11,847 nt of DNA from positions 1 to 11,847 of the forward strand of contig DATDMG010000198.1 in NCBI GenBank assembly GCA_036518955.1, read 5' to 3'. The position numbers and the translations under genes are program-made. The DNA is from DATDMG01 sp036518955. GTDB lineage: Bacteria > Actinomycetota > Actinomycetes > Actinomycetales > Kineosporiaceae. Below, piece by piece: positions 1-8,100 of this stretch. How positions within the stretch are numbered: the first letter of the stretch is position 1; the number at the start of each line of letters is the position of its first letter. The notes under the pieces were generated by a model, which searched no databases, had not been told where the DNA came from, and was given only the letters and a program-made list of their open reading frames with translations.

Positions 1-1
1 G

Positions 2-874
2 GCGCAGGGCTCGGGCATCGCGTCGGACCTGCCGAACCGGCTCTCCCACGCGCTCGGGTTGACGGGGCCGAGCGTCGCGGTGACGACGTCCTGCTCGTCG
101 TCCCTGACGGCGGTGCACCTGGCCAGCCAGGCCCTGCGGCGCCGGGAGTGCGACCTGGCCGTGGTGGCGGGTGTCAACCTGGTCAGCCATCCCTACCACC
201 TGGCCCTGCTGGGCGACCTGGGGCTGCTGGGTCACGGCTCGGGGGCGGCGTTCGACGCCGGCGACTCCGGCTGGCACCCGGGGGAGGGTGTCGGGGCGCT
301 GCTGCTGCAACCCTTGCGCGCCGCGGTCGCCGTGGGCCCGGTGCAGGGGGTCGTCGAGGCCACCTGGATCGGGCACTCCGGCCGCACCCCACGCTTCCCC
401 GCACCGAGCGCGGCAGCGCTCGCCGGGTCGCTGCGGGCCGCGCTGCGGGACGCCGGCCTGGCCCCGGACGACGTCGGCTACGTGGAGTGCGCGGCGTCGG
501 GCGCCGGGCTGGCGGACGCCGCCGAGCTGCAGGCACTCCAGGAGGTGTTCCGGCCCCGGCGCGAGCCGCTGCCGGTCGGCACGGTCAAGCCCAACGTCGG
601 CCACCTGGAGTCGGCCAGTGGGATGTCGCAGCTGGTCAAGGTGCTGCTGCAGCTACGGCACGGGCTGGTGGCCCCGACCGTGGCGGCGGTCCACCGCAAC
701 CCGTTGGTGGACTGGGACCCCGCCGTGTTGCGGGTGCCGAGCGGTGCCGAGCCGTGGACCGCCCGGCCGGGGTTCCCGCGCAGGGCGCTCGTCAACGGCC
801 TCGGCGCCACCGGCTCGTATGCCCACGTGCTGCTGCGTGAGGCCGGTCCGGACGACCAGGCGCCGGGCCGGTGA
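2..874 (+). CDS. Trans-AT PKS, C-terminal end: non-elongating ketosynthase (KS0), 5' partial
   Basis: The C-terminal part of a ketosynthase whose start lies upstream; the frame is open from base 2, so an internal TTG near 59 is not a credible start. The nucleophile Cys is present in a TSCSSSL motif (codon 92-94), and the second catalytic His is present in NVGHLES (codon 602-604). The first His is missing: where ketosynthases have EAHGTGT this protein has ECAASGAG, with Ala (codon 491-493) at the His position. That His is needed for malonyl decarboxylation, so the domain should accept and pass on a chain but not extend it, as known for KS0 domains of trans-AT PKSs. The protein stops about 14 residues after the conserved AHVLL strand, without the linker domain that normally follows a trans-AT KS. 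A matching linker opens the PKS at 4687. The stop overlaps the thioesterase start by 4 bp (GTGA). Identification as KS is secure; loss of elongation is inferred. Confidence 0.93.
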   Translation, partial: AQGSGIASDLPNRLSHALGLTGPSVAVTTSCSSSLTAVHLASQALRRRECDLAVVAGVNLVSHPYHLALLGDLGLLGHGSGAAFDAGDSGWHPGEGVGALLLQPLRAAVAVGPVQGVVEATWIGHSGRTPRFPAPSAAALAGSLRAALRDAGLAPDDVGYVECAASGAGLADAAELQALQEVFRPRREPLPVGTVKPNVGHLESASGMSQLVKVLLQLRHGLVAPTVAAVHRNPLVDWDPAVLRVPSGAEPWTARPGFPRRALVNGLGATGSYAHVLLREAGPDDQAPGR

Positions 875-1677
875 CCGCCTCCTGGCTGGGGCGGTCGGCG
901 CGGGAGACGGCGGCGGGTGCCCGGCTGTTCTGCTTCGCGCACGCCGGCGGAGGGGCGGCGTTCTTCCACCCGTGGCGAGCCGGTCTCCTGCCCGACGTCG
1001 AGGTGTGCCCGGTGACCCTGCCGGGCCGCGAGGCGAGGGCGGGGGAGCGGGCCGCGACCCGGATGGACGAGGTCGTCGATCCGGTGACGCAGGCGCTGGC
1101 GTCCCTCACCGACCGCCCGTACGCCGTGTTCGGACACAGCATGGGGGCCGCCGTCGCGTACGAGGTGGCGCGCCGGCTCGAGTCGTCCGGCGTGCCCGGA
1201 CCGCGCTGCCTGTTCGTCTCCGGACGGCGTGCCCCGCACCTGCCGTCCCGGCGTCCGCCCCTGCACGGTCTGCCGGACCAGGAACTGCTGTCCGCGGTGG
1301 CAGAGCTCAACGGCACCCCGGACGGCGTGCTGCGCCACGACGACCTGCTGCGGCTCTTCCTGCCCACCCTGCGCGCCGACTTCGCGCTCAACGAGACCTA
1401 CCGGCCGCTGCCCGGTACCGCCCTGCGCTGCGCGGTGTCGAGCCTGACCGGCGACGCGGACCCGCAGGTCGACCTCGACGAGATCGCGGGCTGGCGGGCG
1501 GTCACCTCGGGAGCGTTCACGCTGCGGGTGTTCCGCGGTGAGCACTTCTACCTCAAGGGCGCCCCGCCCGAGGTCGTCGCGGCGGTGAGGTCGGACCTGC
1601 GCCGATACCTCGGGCCGGTGCTCCACCGCCTCCCCGGCGCTCAATTCTGGGCAGAACACCCACCAGGTAGCGGATAG
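871..1677 (+). CDS. Type II thioesterase (discrete, alpha/beta hydrolase)
   Basis: A 268-residue stand-alone thioesterase of the type II family. These enzymes hydrolyse wrong or stalled acyl groups from carrier-protein arms of PKS and NRPS lines, acting in the cytoplasm on the megasynthase. Family marks are present in order: FAHAGGGAAFF near residues 23-32 (oxyanion region), LPGRE at 50-54, the nucleophile elbow GHSMGA with Ser90, a probable catalytic Asp in GDADPQV (about Asp196), and the catalytic His224 in GEHFYL. Length and motif spacing fit the family. The GTG start overlaps the stop of the upstream PKS (GTGA), with no strong Shine-Dalgarno site, so translation is probably coupled to the PKS. 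It is not fused to a module, which argues for an editing role rather than final chain release, though release is not excluded. Confidence 0.95.
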   Translation: MTASWLGRSARETAAGARLFCFAHAGGGAAFFHPWRAGLLPDVEVCPVTLPGREARAGERAATRMDEVVDPVTQALASLTDRPYAVFGHSMGAAVAYEVARRLESSGVPGPRCLFVSGRRAPHLPSRRPPLHGLPDQELLSAVAELNGTPDGVLRHDDLLRLFLPTLRADFALNETYRPLPGTALRCAVSSLTGDADPQVDLDEIAGWRAVTSGAFTLRVFRGEHFYLKGAPPEVVAAVRSDLRRYLGPVLHRLPGAQFWAEHPPGSG

Positions 1678-1700
1678 AAACGATACGGCCACCAGCGGGC

Positions 1701-1708
1701 AAGGAAGG
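1701..1708 (+). promoter_or_regulatory. Strong ribosome binding site for the duplicated-domain gene
   Basis: AAGGAAGG lies 9 nt before ATG 1718 and 6 nt before an overlapping in-frame GTG at 1715. The spacing is acceptable for either start; ATG 1718 is preferred for codon strength. It sits in a 40-bp gap (1678-1717) that is less GC-rich than its surroundings. I see no convincing -10/-35 pair there. Confidence 0.7.
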
Positions 1709-1717
1709 GATCGCGTG

Positions 1718-2638
1718 ATGAACCCCAGCCAGATCTCCGAGCCGGCGACGGTCACCGAGCGGCGGGTCGTGACAGGTCTCGACCAGCTGTCGTCGCCGGT
1801 GGGGAGGATCCTGCACTCCGGGAATTCCGGAGTTCTGATCCACCGGTCCGGGGCGTTCCGCTACGAATTCGCTGAAGAGGGGTACCGATTCAGCGTCGAC
1901 CTGCTCGCCCACCTCAACAGCACGCAGGCGGGCGTGGCGACGACGCTGTGCTACGCGGAGGTGCTCGGTTCCCGCGACCGGGTGCACTGGTTCGTCCACC
2001 TGCGTTCGCTGGACGAGTACAAGAAGCTGATCCACGCCGTCGACCACGACCAGGAGCTGCAGGAGATCTCGCGCGTCGACCGCCTTCCCGAGAAGGGGCA
2101 CGGCAACTGGGAACGCATCTTCGTCGAGTCCAGCATCAGGGAGCGGGTGCTCGTGCCGCAGCACGGACTCACCCAGTTCGCCAACGCCCCGTTCGACCCG
2201 GACGGCTATTTCGCGGCACCTGCCCAGAACCAGACCGCCCAACCCCTCGACCAGCAGCTGAACTCGGCGACCGCGGGGGCCGTCGTCCTGCGCACCGGAG
2301 TCGTGCGCTACGCCTTCCGGGAGGAGGGCCGGCTCTACTGGTACGACTGGCAGGAATTCGTCAACCGGGAACTGGCGGGCAGCGTCACCTGCTTCCTCTA
2401 CGAGGAGACGTTCGGCCACCAGGACACCCTGCACTGCCTGATCCAGCTGCGGGACCTCGGCGACCACCAGGCCCTGCTCGATCTGGAGCGCAGCCCGGCG
2501 ATGCGTGAGCGCATCCACGCCAGGCAGCGCATCCACGACGCCAAGGGCGGCGGCACCGGGGAGAAGCTCTTCCTCGACGGCACGATCCACGACACCCTCC
2601 TCGTGCCGTGTGCCGGCTCGCGGGCGTCGCGGCGCTGA
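1718..2638 (+). CDS. Uncharacterised protein with two tandem copies of one ferredoxin-like (Dabb/ABM-like) domain
   Basis: A 306-residue protein (307 if the GTG at 1715 is used) that I do not recognise as a named enzyme. It is an internal duplication, numbered here from the GTG: residues ~37-151 align with ~186-301. Matched pairs include HRSGAFRYEF with LRTGVVRYAF, RVHWFVHLRSL with TLHCLIQLRDL, and ERIFVESSIRERVLVP with EKLFLDGTIHDTLLVP. Each copy ends in the same L-V-P segment. The pattern of a strand ending in an aromatic-rich HxFxHLRSLDEYxKL stretch resembles dimeric alpha/beta-barrel or antibiotic-biosynthesis-monooxygenase folds, but that is inference from pattern only. No signal peptide, membrane segment or cofactor motif is visible. 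Its place between the thioesterase and the HMGS suggests a role in the pathway, perhaps tailoring or binding a polyketide intermediate. The 5' part uses more A/T (GAATTC, GAAGAG) than the PKS genes. It ends 10 nt before the HMGS start. Confidence 0.85.
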   Translation: MNPSQISEPATVTERRVVTGLDQLSSPVGRILHSGNSGVLIHRSGAFRYEFAEEGYRFSVDLLAHLNSTQAGVATTLCYAEVLGSRDRVHWFVHLRSLDEYKKLIHAVDHDQELQEISRVDRLPEKGHGNWERIFVESSIRERVLVPQHGLTQFANAPFDPDGYFAAPAQNQTAQPLDQQLNSATAGAVVLRTGVVRYAFREEGRLYWYDWQEFVNRELAGSVTCFLYEETFGHQDTLHCLIQLRDLGDHQALLDLERSPAMRERIHARQRIHDAKGGGTGEKLFLDGTIHDTLLVPCAGSRASRR

Positions 2639-2648
2639 CGGCGAGGCC

Positions 2649-3884
2649 ATGGACACCACCGGGATCGAGGCGATCAACGCGTACGTGGGGCGCGCCGTTG
2701 TCGGGGTCCGGGACCTGTTCACCCACCGGGGCCTGAACCCGGCGAGGTTCGACAACCTGATGATGGACGAGAAGTCCGTCAACCTGCCGTGCGAGGACGC
2801 GGTGACGAACGCGGTGAACGCCGCCCGCCCGTTGCTGGACGCCCTCGACCCGGCCGACCGCGACCGGATCGAACTGCTCGTCGTCGGCACCGAGTCGGGG
2901 ATCGACCTGGGCAAGCCGGTCAGCACCTACGTGCACCACCACCTGCACCTGCCCGCGCGGTGCCGTTCGTTCGAGGTGAAGCACGCCTGCTACGGCGGCA
3001 CGGCGGCGCTGCGGACGGCCCTCGGGATCGTCGCGCAGAGCCCCGACCCGCGGGCTCTCGGTCTCGTCGTCGCCACCGACGCGCCCACCGCCGCGGCCTT
3101 GGGGACGACCTGGGAGCCGTCGGAGGGGGCCGGTGCGGTGGCGATGCTCGTCGGCCGCCGGCCACGGGTGCTGGTGCCCGACGCCGGGGCCAGCGGCCTG
3201 CACACCTACGAGGTGATGGACACCGCCCGCCCGGCCGTCGACACCGAGGTGGTCGACCCGGACCTGTCGCTGCTCGCGTACCTGACCTGCCTGCAGGAGT
3301 GCTACGCGCACTACCGGGAGCGGGTGGACGGCGCGGACCTGGCCACGACCTTCGACCAGCTGGTGTTCCACACCCCCTTCGCCGGCATGGTCAAAGGTGC
3401 CCACCGCACCCTGCTGCGCCGGGTCGGCGGGCTCACCGGTCCCGCGGTGGACGCCGACTTCGCCCGCCGGGTGATGCCGACCCTGACGTACCCGCGGCGG
3501 GTGGGCAACCTCTTCGGCGCCTCGCTCTACCTGGCCCTGCTGTCCTTGCTGGAGTCCACCCCGGGCGGCGCGCCGCGCCGGGTCGGGATGTTCTCGTACG
3601 GGTCCGGCTGCGCGTCGGAGTTCTTCAGCGCGGTCGTGCCGGCGGGGGCGGCAGCCGCCGTCCCGGGCAAGGGCGTCGGGGCGGCGCTGGACGACCGGCA
3701 CCCGCTCGACCTGGACGACTACGACGCGATCGTGGCGGCCGTCGGGCGCCGCGAGTTCGGTACCCGGGACGCGGTGTTCCCGCCCGAGGAGTTCGCCGCG
3801 CTGTACCGCAGCCACTTCGAGGGCCGGGGGCTGCTGGTGCTCGACCGGATCGAGGCCTACCACCGGGAGTACCGATGGACCTGA
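2649..3884 (+). CDS. HMG-CoA synthase-like beta-branching enzyme (HMGS)
   Basis: A 411-residue member of the PKS-associated HMG-CoA synthase family. These enzymes add a C2 unit from an acetyl-donor ACP to a beta-keto-acyl ACP, starting beta-methyl or related branching. All three catalytic residues are visible with the spacing of bacterial HMG-CoA synthases: Glu82 in VGTESGID, Cys114 in HACYGGT, and His241 in FHTPFAGM. The C-terminal SYGSGCASEF segment is also typical. The ATG at 2649 is chosen because it follows GCGAGG closely and begins the conserved family sequence. A longer in-frame extension upstream only overlaps the previous gene and is not family-like. The ECH gene overlaps its 3' end by 10 bp, so the two are probably translationally coupled and act in sequence. 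Mevalonate-pathway HMGS is unlikely given the PKS setting and the coupled ECH. Confidence 0.95.
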   Translation: MDTTGIEAINAYVGRAVVGVRDLFTHRGLNPARFDNLMMDEKSVNLPCEDAVTNAVNAARPLLDALDPADRDRIELLVVGTESGIDLGKPVSTYVHHHLHLPARCRSFEVKHACYGGTAALRTALGIVAQSPDPRALGLVVATDAPTAAALGTTWEPSEGAGAVAMLVGRRPRVLVPDAGASGLHTYEVMDTARPAVDTEVVDPDLSLLAYLTCLQECYAHYRERVDGADLATTFDQLVFHTPFAGMVKGAHRTLLRRVGGLTGPAVDADFARRVMPTLTYPRRVGNLFGASLYLALLSLLESTPGGAPRRVGMFSYGSGCASEFFSAVVPAGAAAAVPGKGVGAALDDRHPLDLDDYDAIVAAVGRREFGTRDAVFPPEEFAALYRSHFEGRGLLVLDRIEAYHREYRWT

Positions 3885-4633
3885 CCGACCGCGGACTGGT
3901 GCTGCGGCTGCCGGTGGCCGGGGACGACGGGGGCGCCGTCATCGACGACACCCTCGTCGCCCGGCTGTCCCGGGGCCTGGACCACGCCGAGGACGACGAG
4001 CGGTGCCGGATCGTCCTGTTGTCCTCGCCGTTGGCCGGCGTCTTCAGCACCGGGATGAACCTCGTCGGCGCGGCCCGCGCCGAGGACGCCGGCCAGGCCA
4101 CCCGGCGCACCGGCGCGGCGTTCTTCGACCTGCTGGAACGCTTCACCCGGACCCCCCGGATCGTCGTCAGCCTCGTCGAGGGACAGGTCGCCGGGGGCGG
4201 CCTCGGGCTGGTGGCGGCGTCCGACCTGGTGCTGTCGGGGGAGCGCAGTTCGTTCGCGCTGCCCGAGGCGCTGTGGGGTCTGCTGCCGTGCGTCGTGCTG
4301 CCGTTCCTGGCCCGTCGGGTCGGCTTCCAGAAGGCGTACTCGTTGGCCCTCACCACCCAGCCGATCGACGCCGGAGGCGCGCTCGCCTGCGGCCTCGCCG
4401 ACGACGTCCGGGCCGACCCGGGACAGGCGGTACGCCAGCTGGCGTACCGGGCGGCCCGCCTCGACCCGGCCACGATCGGTGACCTGAAGCGCTACGCGCA
4501 CCGGATGAACCCGCTGCCCGCCGACACCCGGGCGGCGGCCCTGACCGAACTCGGCCGGTTGCTCGCCGAGCCCCCCGTGCGACGCCGGCTGGCCGCCTTC
4601 GCCGACCACGGCCGCTACCCCTGGGAGAGCTGA
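3875..4633 (+). CDS. Enoyl-CoA hydratase family, ECH1-type dehydratase of the beta-branching cassette
   Basis: A 252-residue crotonase-fold protein. In beta-branching, ECH1 removes water from the HMG-ACP made by HMGS to give a 3-methylglutaconyl-type ACP, which a separate ECH2 then decarboxylates. The oxyanion-hole segments are FSTGMN (57-62) and AGGGLG (106-111), and Glu131 in ALPEALWGLLP fits the first crotonase catalytic Glu. The run from residue 128 to 163 (FALPEALWGLLP, then VLPFLARRVGFQKA and TTQPI) closely follows what I recall of Bacillus PksH (SLSELLFGLFP, VLPFLIRRIGFQKA, MTQPI), an ECH1. That recollection is the reason for choosing ECH1 over ECH2. The ATG at 3875 follows GGGAG by 5 nt and overlaps the HMGS stop by 10 bp. 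No ECH2 gene follows in this window. Confidence 0.9.
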   Translation: MDLTDRGLVLRLPVAGDDGGAVIDDTLVARLSRGLDHAEDDERCRIVLLSSPLAGVFSTGMNLVGAARAEDAGQATRRTGAAFFDLLERFTRTPRIVVSLVEGQVAGGGLGLVAASDLVLSGERSSFALPEALWGLLPCVVLPFLARRVGFQKAYSLALTTQPIDAGGALACGLADDVRADPGQAVRQLAYRAARLDPATIGDLKRYAHRMNPLPADTRAAALTELGRLLAEPPVRRRLAAFADHGRYPWES

Positions 4634-4634
4634 C

Positions 4635-4666
4635 CGGGCCACGGCCCGCCGGCCGGCCCTCCGGCC
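4635..4666 (+). other. Two adjacent GC-only hairpins in the ECH-PKS gap
   Basis: The 53-bp gap 4634-4686 holds an inverted repeat CGGGC/GCCCG (4635-4639 with 4644-4648, 4-nt loop). It is directly followed by GGCCGG/CCGGCC (4651-4656 with 4661-4666, 4-nt loop CCCT). No T-tract follows, so this is not a typical intrinsic terminator. It could be an mRNA processing, stability or attenuation element, or chance in GC-rich DNA. Confidence 0.35.
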
Positions 4667-4675
4667 CTGGACGAT

Positions 4676-4680
4676 GAGGA
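4676..4680 (+). promoter_or_regulatory. Ribosome binding site for the large PKS
   Basis: GAGGA sits 6 nt before ATG 4687. It supports this start over an out-of-frame ATG at 4674 and shows that the PKS gene really begins with the linker-domain sequence rather than with a lost KS. Confidence 0.7.
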
Positions 4681-4686
4681 CGGACC

Positions 4687-5100
4687 ATGCAGACCACTCC
4701 GCACCGCCACGCCGTGGTGCTGTCCGCCACCAGCCCGGCGGCCCTGCGGCGGTACGCCGCCGCCCTGCGGGACGACCTCGCCGACCGGGCCCGACGGGTC
4801 GCCGGCGGTGTCGCCGACGTCGCGTTCACCCTGCAGACCGGCCGGGTGCCGCTGCCGTACCGGCTGGTGGTGCTCGCCGCCGACCTGGAGGCGGCCGTCG
4901 CCGGCCTCGACAGCTACCTGGCGCACCGTCCGGACGCCGCCGTCGCCACCTCGCAGCAACCGTTCGACGGGCCGGTGCCGGGCCCGATGGACGGCCCGGC
5001 CGTCGGGGCGGCGGTCCGCTGGCTGGCCGGCGAGGACGTCGACTGGACGCCGGCCTGGCCGGTGCCGGCCACCCGCCTGACGCTGCCCACTCACCCGTGG
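4687..5100 (+). other. Orphan post-KS linker domain at the PKS N terminus
   Basis: Residues 1-138 match the region that follows KS1 in the same protein. HAVVLSATSPAALRRYAAAL pairs with HLVVLSAYDAERLAALAERL, VADVAFTLQTGR with LGDVAWTLQVGR, VRWLAGEDVDW with ARRWVAGGRVDW, and the closing LPTHPWPG with LPHYPFAR. In intact trans-AT modules this domain packs against the KS just before it. Here the protein begins with it. Confidence 0.88.
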
Positions 5101-8100
5101 CCGGGGTCGGACGCGGACGCGGGCGCGGATGCGCAGCCCGGTCCTGGGCAGGGGCCTGGCCAGGTGCCCGGGCAGGTGGCGGGGACGGCGGACCAGGAGG
5201 CGCTCGCCGCGGCGGCGACCCGGTATCTGGTGGAGTGCTACGCGGAGGTGTCGGGGCTGCCGCCCGGGACGGTGGACGCCCGGGCCCGGCTCGACGAGAT
5301 CGGGCTCAGCTCCTTCGTGGTCGCCCGGCTCGGGGTACGGCTCGAGCAGGACCTCGGCGAGGACGACCGGACACTCTTCTACCAGCTGCCCACGCTCGCC
5401 GCGGTCGGGGCGGAGCTGGCCCGGCGACGTCCGGACCGCTTCTCGGCCCCCGCCGTCCCGGCGGCCCCCGCCGTCCCGGCCGCCCCGGCGGTCGCGGCGG
5501 GGGAGCCGATCGCCGTCATCGGGATCGCGGGCAGGTTCCCGGACGCACCCGACCTGGGACGGCTCTGGGACAACCTCGTCGCCGGCCGGGACGGCGTGCG
5601 GCCCCTGCCGGCGTACCGGGCGCGTCCCGGCTGGCCGGTCGACCTGATGTGGGGCGGGTTCCTCCAGGACGTCGAGTGCTTCGACCCGTTGCTGTTCGGC
5701 ATCACGCCGCGGGACGCGGCGCTGATGGACCCCCAGGAGCGGATCTTCCTCGAGGTGGTGTGGGAGGTGCTCGAGAGCGCCGGGTACCCACGCGAGCGGC
5801 TGCGCCGCCGGCTCGGCGGGCGGGTCGGGGTGTACGTGGGCGCCATGCACAACGAGTTCCCGTTCCTCGGGGTCGAACGGTCGGTGCGGGACGGCACCCC
5901 GCAGGACACCGGGGCGACGCTGGGCGGCATCGCCAACCGGGTGTCGTACCACCTCGACCTCAACGGCCCGAGCCTGACGATCGACACCATGTGCTCCTCG
6001 TCCCTGACCGCGATGCACCTGGCCGTGCGGGCCCTGCGCGCCCGGGAGTGCGCGGCCGCGGTCGTCGGCGGCGTCAACCTCTCCGTGCACCCGAACAAGT
6101 TCGTCCAGCAGCACCGGATGCGGATGCACTCCACCGATCACCGTTGCCGCAGTTTCGGGGCCGGCGGTGACGGCTTCGCCCCCGCGGAGGGGGCGTGCGC
6201 GGTGCTGCTCAAGCCGCTGGCTGCTGCCCTCGCGGACGGCGACCGCGTGCTCGCCGTGGTGCGCGGCACCGCGGTGGCGCACGCCGGACGCACCAACGGC
6301 TACCTCGTGCCCGACCCGAACGCGCAGGCCGCGACGGTACGGGCCGCCCTGGACGACGCGGGGGTCGACCCGGCCGGGATCGGCTACCTGGAGGCGCACG
6401 GCACCGGCACGGCGCTCGGCGACCCGGTCGAGGTCGGCGGCCTGAGCCAGGTCTTCACCGGGCTGCCGCCCGGGGCGGTGCCGATCGGCTCGGTGAAGTC
6501 CGCGCTCGGCCACCTGGAGGCCGCCGCCGGGATGGCGGGTTTGGCCAAGGTCGTGCTGCAGTTGCGCCACCGCGAACTGGTCCCGACGCTGCACACGGCC
6601 GAGCTGAACCCGAACATCGCCTGGGACCGGGTGCCGTTCCGGGTGCAGCGCACCTACCAGCCCTGGCCGGCGGGGTACGGCCCGCGGCGTGCCGGGATCA
6701 GCTCCTTCGGCGCCGGCGGGACGAGCGCCCACGTCGTCGTCGAGGAGGCGCCGGCGCCGCCGTCCCGGCCCGACGCCGTCCCGGGGCCCCACCTGGTGGT
6801 GCTGTCGGCGTACGATGCCGAGCGGCTGGCGGCCCTGGCCGAGCGCCTGCTCGCGGCCGTCGCCGAGCGGCGCGAGCAGGCCGACCCGCACCTGCTCGGC
6901 GACGTGGCCTGGACCCTGCAGGTCGGCCGCGAGGCGTTGCGCGAGCGGGCCGCCGCCGTCGTCCGGGACCTCGACGAGCTGCAGTCGGTGCTGGCGATGC
7001 TGGCGGCGGGCCGGCCGGGGCCGGGCGTGCTGCGCGGCCGGGCTCCCGCTGCGCCGGGGCCGCACGGTGCGGCCGGCGACGACGTGGCCGACCTCGCCCG
7101 GCGGTGGGTCGCCGGCGGCCGGGTCGACTGGGAACGCCTGCACCGGGGCGTGACGCCCCGGATCGTCGACCTGCCGCACTACCCGTTCGCCCGGCTGCCC
7201 TGCTGGCCCGCGGACGGCGAGGAGCCGACGCCGCCCGCGGACCGGGTGGAGGTGCCGCTGTACGAGGCCGGCTGGGCGGCCGCGGGTGCGGTCCACGGGC
7301 CGGACCGGACCGCCCGGCCCGGCGGCCCGTTGGTGTGCGTCTTCGCGGACCGTTCCGAACCGGTGGCCCGTGCCCTGGTGGGGATCCTGGGCGACCGGGT
7401 GGTGCTGGTCCGCGAGGGCGGGGACCTCGGGGACGGTGTCCCCGGCTACCTGACCGGTGCGGACGCGCGGGAGCTGGCCGGCGCCGTCCTCGACCGGCAC
7501 CCGGACCTGGACGGCTGGCTGGACCTGGCCGACCTGTACCGGTCCGGCGCCGAGCGGGGCCTGTGGTCGGCCCGGCTGCAGCTGCTGCAACACGTCGTCG
7601 CGACCCGGGCCGCCCACGGCCTGAGGGTGCTGCAGGTGACGTCCGGGCTGCACGTGGTGCCGGGCCCCGCCCCGGACGTCGCTCCCGGCCTCGCGGCGGC
7701 GCGGACGGCCGGGTTCGTCCGGGCCCTGGGCGCCGAGCATCGGCGGGTCGTGGCCGGGATCCTGGACGTCGACGGGCACGCGGAGCCGGAGCAGCTCGCC
7801 CGGGACGTGCTCGCCGAGTGGGCCCGCACGGGCGGGGACCCGGACGTGTGCCACCGGGACGGCGTGCGCCACCTGCCGGTGCTCGCGCCGGTGGCGGCGC
7901 CGCACCGGCCGCTGCGGCTCGACCCCGGCACCGCCTACCTGGTCACCGGCGGGGTGCGGGGCCTCGGCGCCCGCGTCGCGCAACTGCTGGCCGACCGCGG
8001 GGCACGCCGGCTGGCACTCACCGGTCGACGCCCGGTCGCCGCCGGTGACGATGCCGCGCAGGAGGTGGCGGCCCTGCGGGCACGCGGGGCGCAGGTGATG

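Noticed and set aside
59..61. TTG as the start of the first gene
   Set aside because: The frame stays open to the window edge and upstream codons read as conserved KS sequence (GIASDLPNRLSHAL), so the gene begins outside the window.
1132..1149. GHSMG as a possible acyltransferase active site
   Set aside because: The surrounding motifs (AHAGGG at the start, GEHFYL at the end, 268 residues) are those of type II thioesterases, not malonyl-CoA acyltransferases.
1678..1717. A promoter in the gap before the duplicated-domain gene
   Set aside because: The stretch is relatively A/T-rich, but I could not find a -10/-35 pair with proper spacing; only the ribosome binding site is convincing.
2505..2648. 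An upstream in-frame extension of the HMGS gene
   Set aside because: It overlaps the end of the preceding gene in another frame and reads as Ser/Arg/Thr/Ala-rich sequence unlike HMG-CoA synthases. ATG 2649 starts the family-like sequence.
2789..3874. A 360-codon upstream in-frame extension of the ECH gene
   Set aside because: It is an out-of-frame shadow of HMGS, rich in Arg/Gly. The crotonase sequence begins at ATG 3875, which has its own ribosome binding site.
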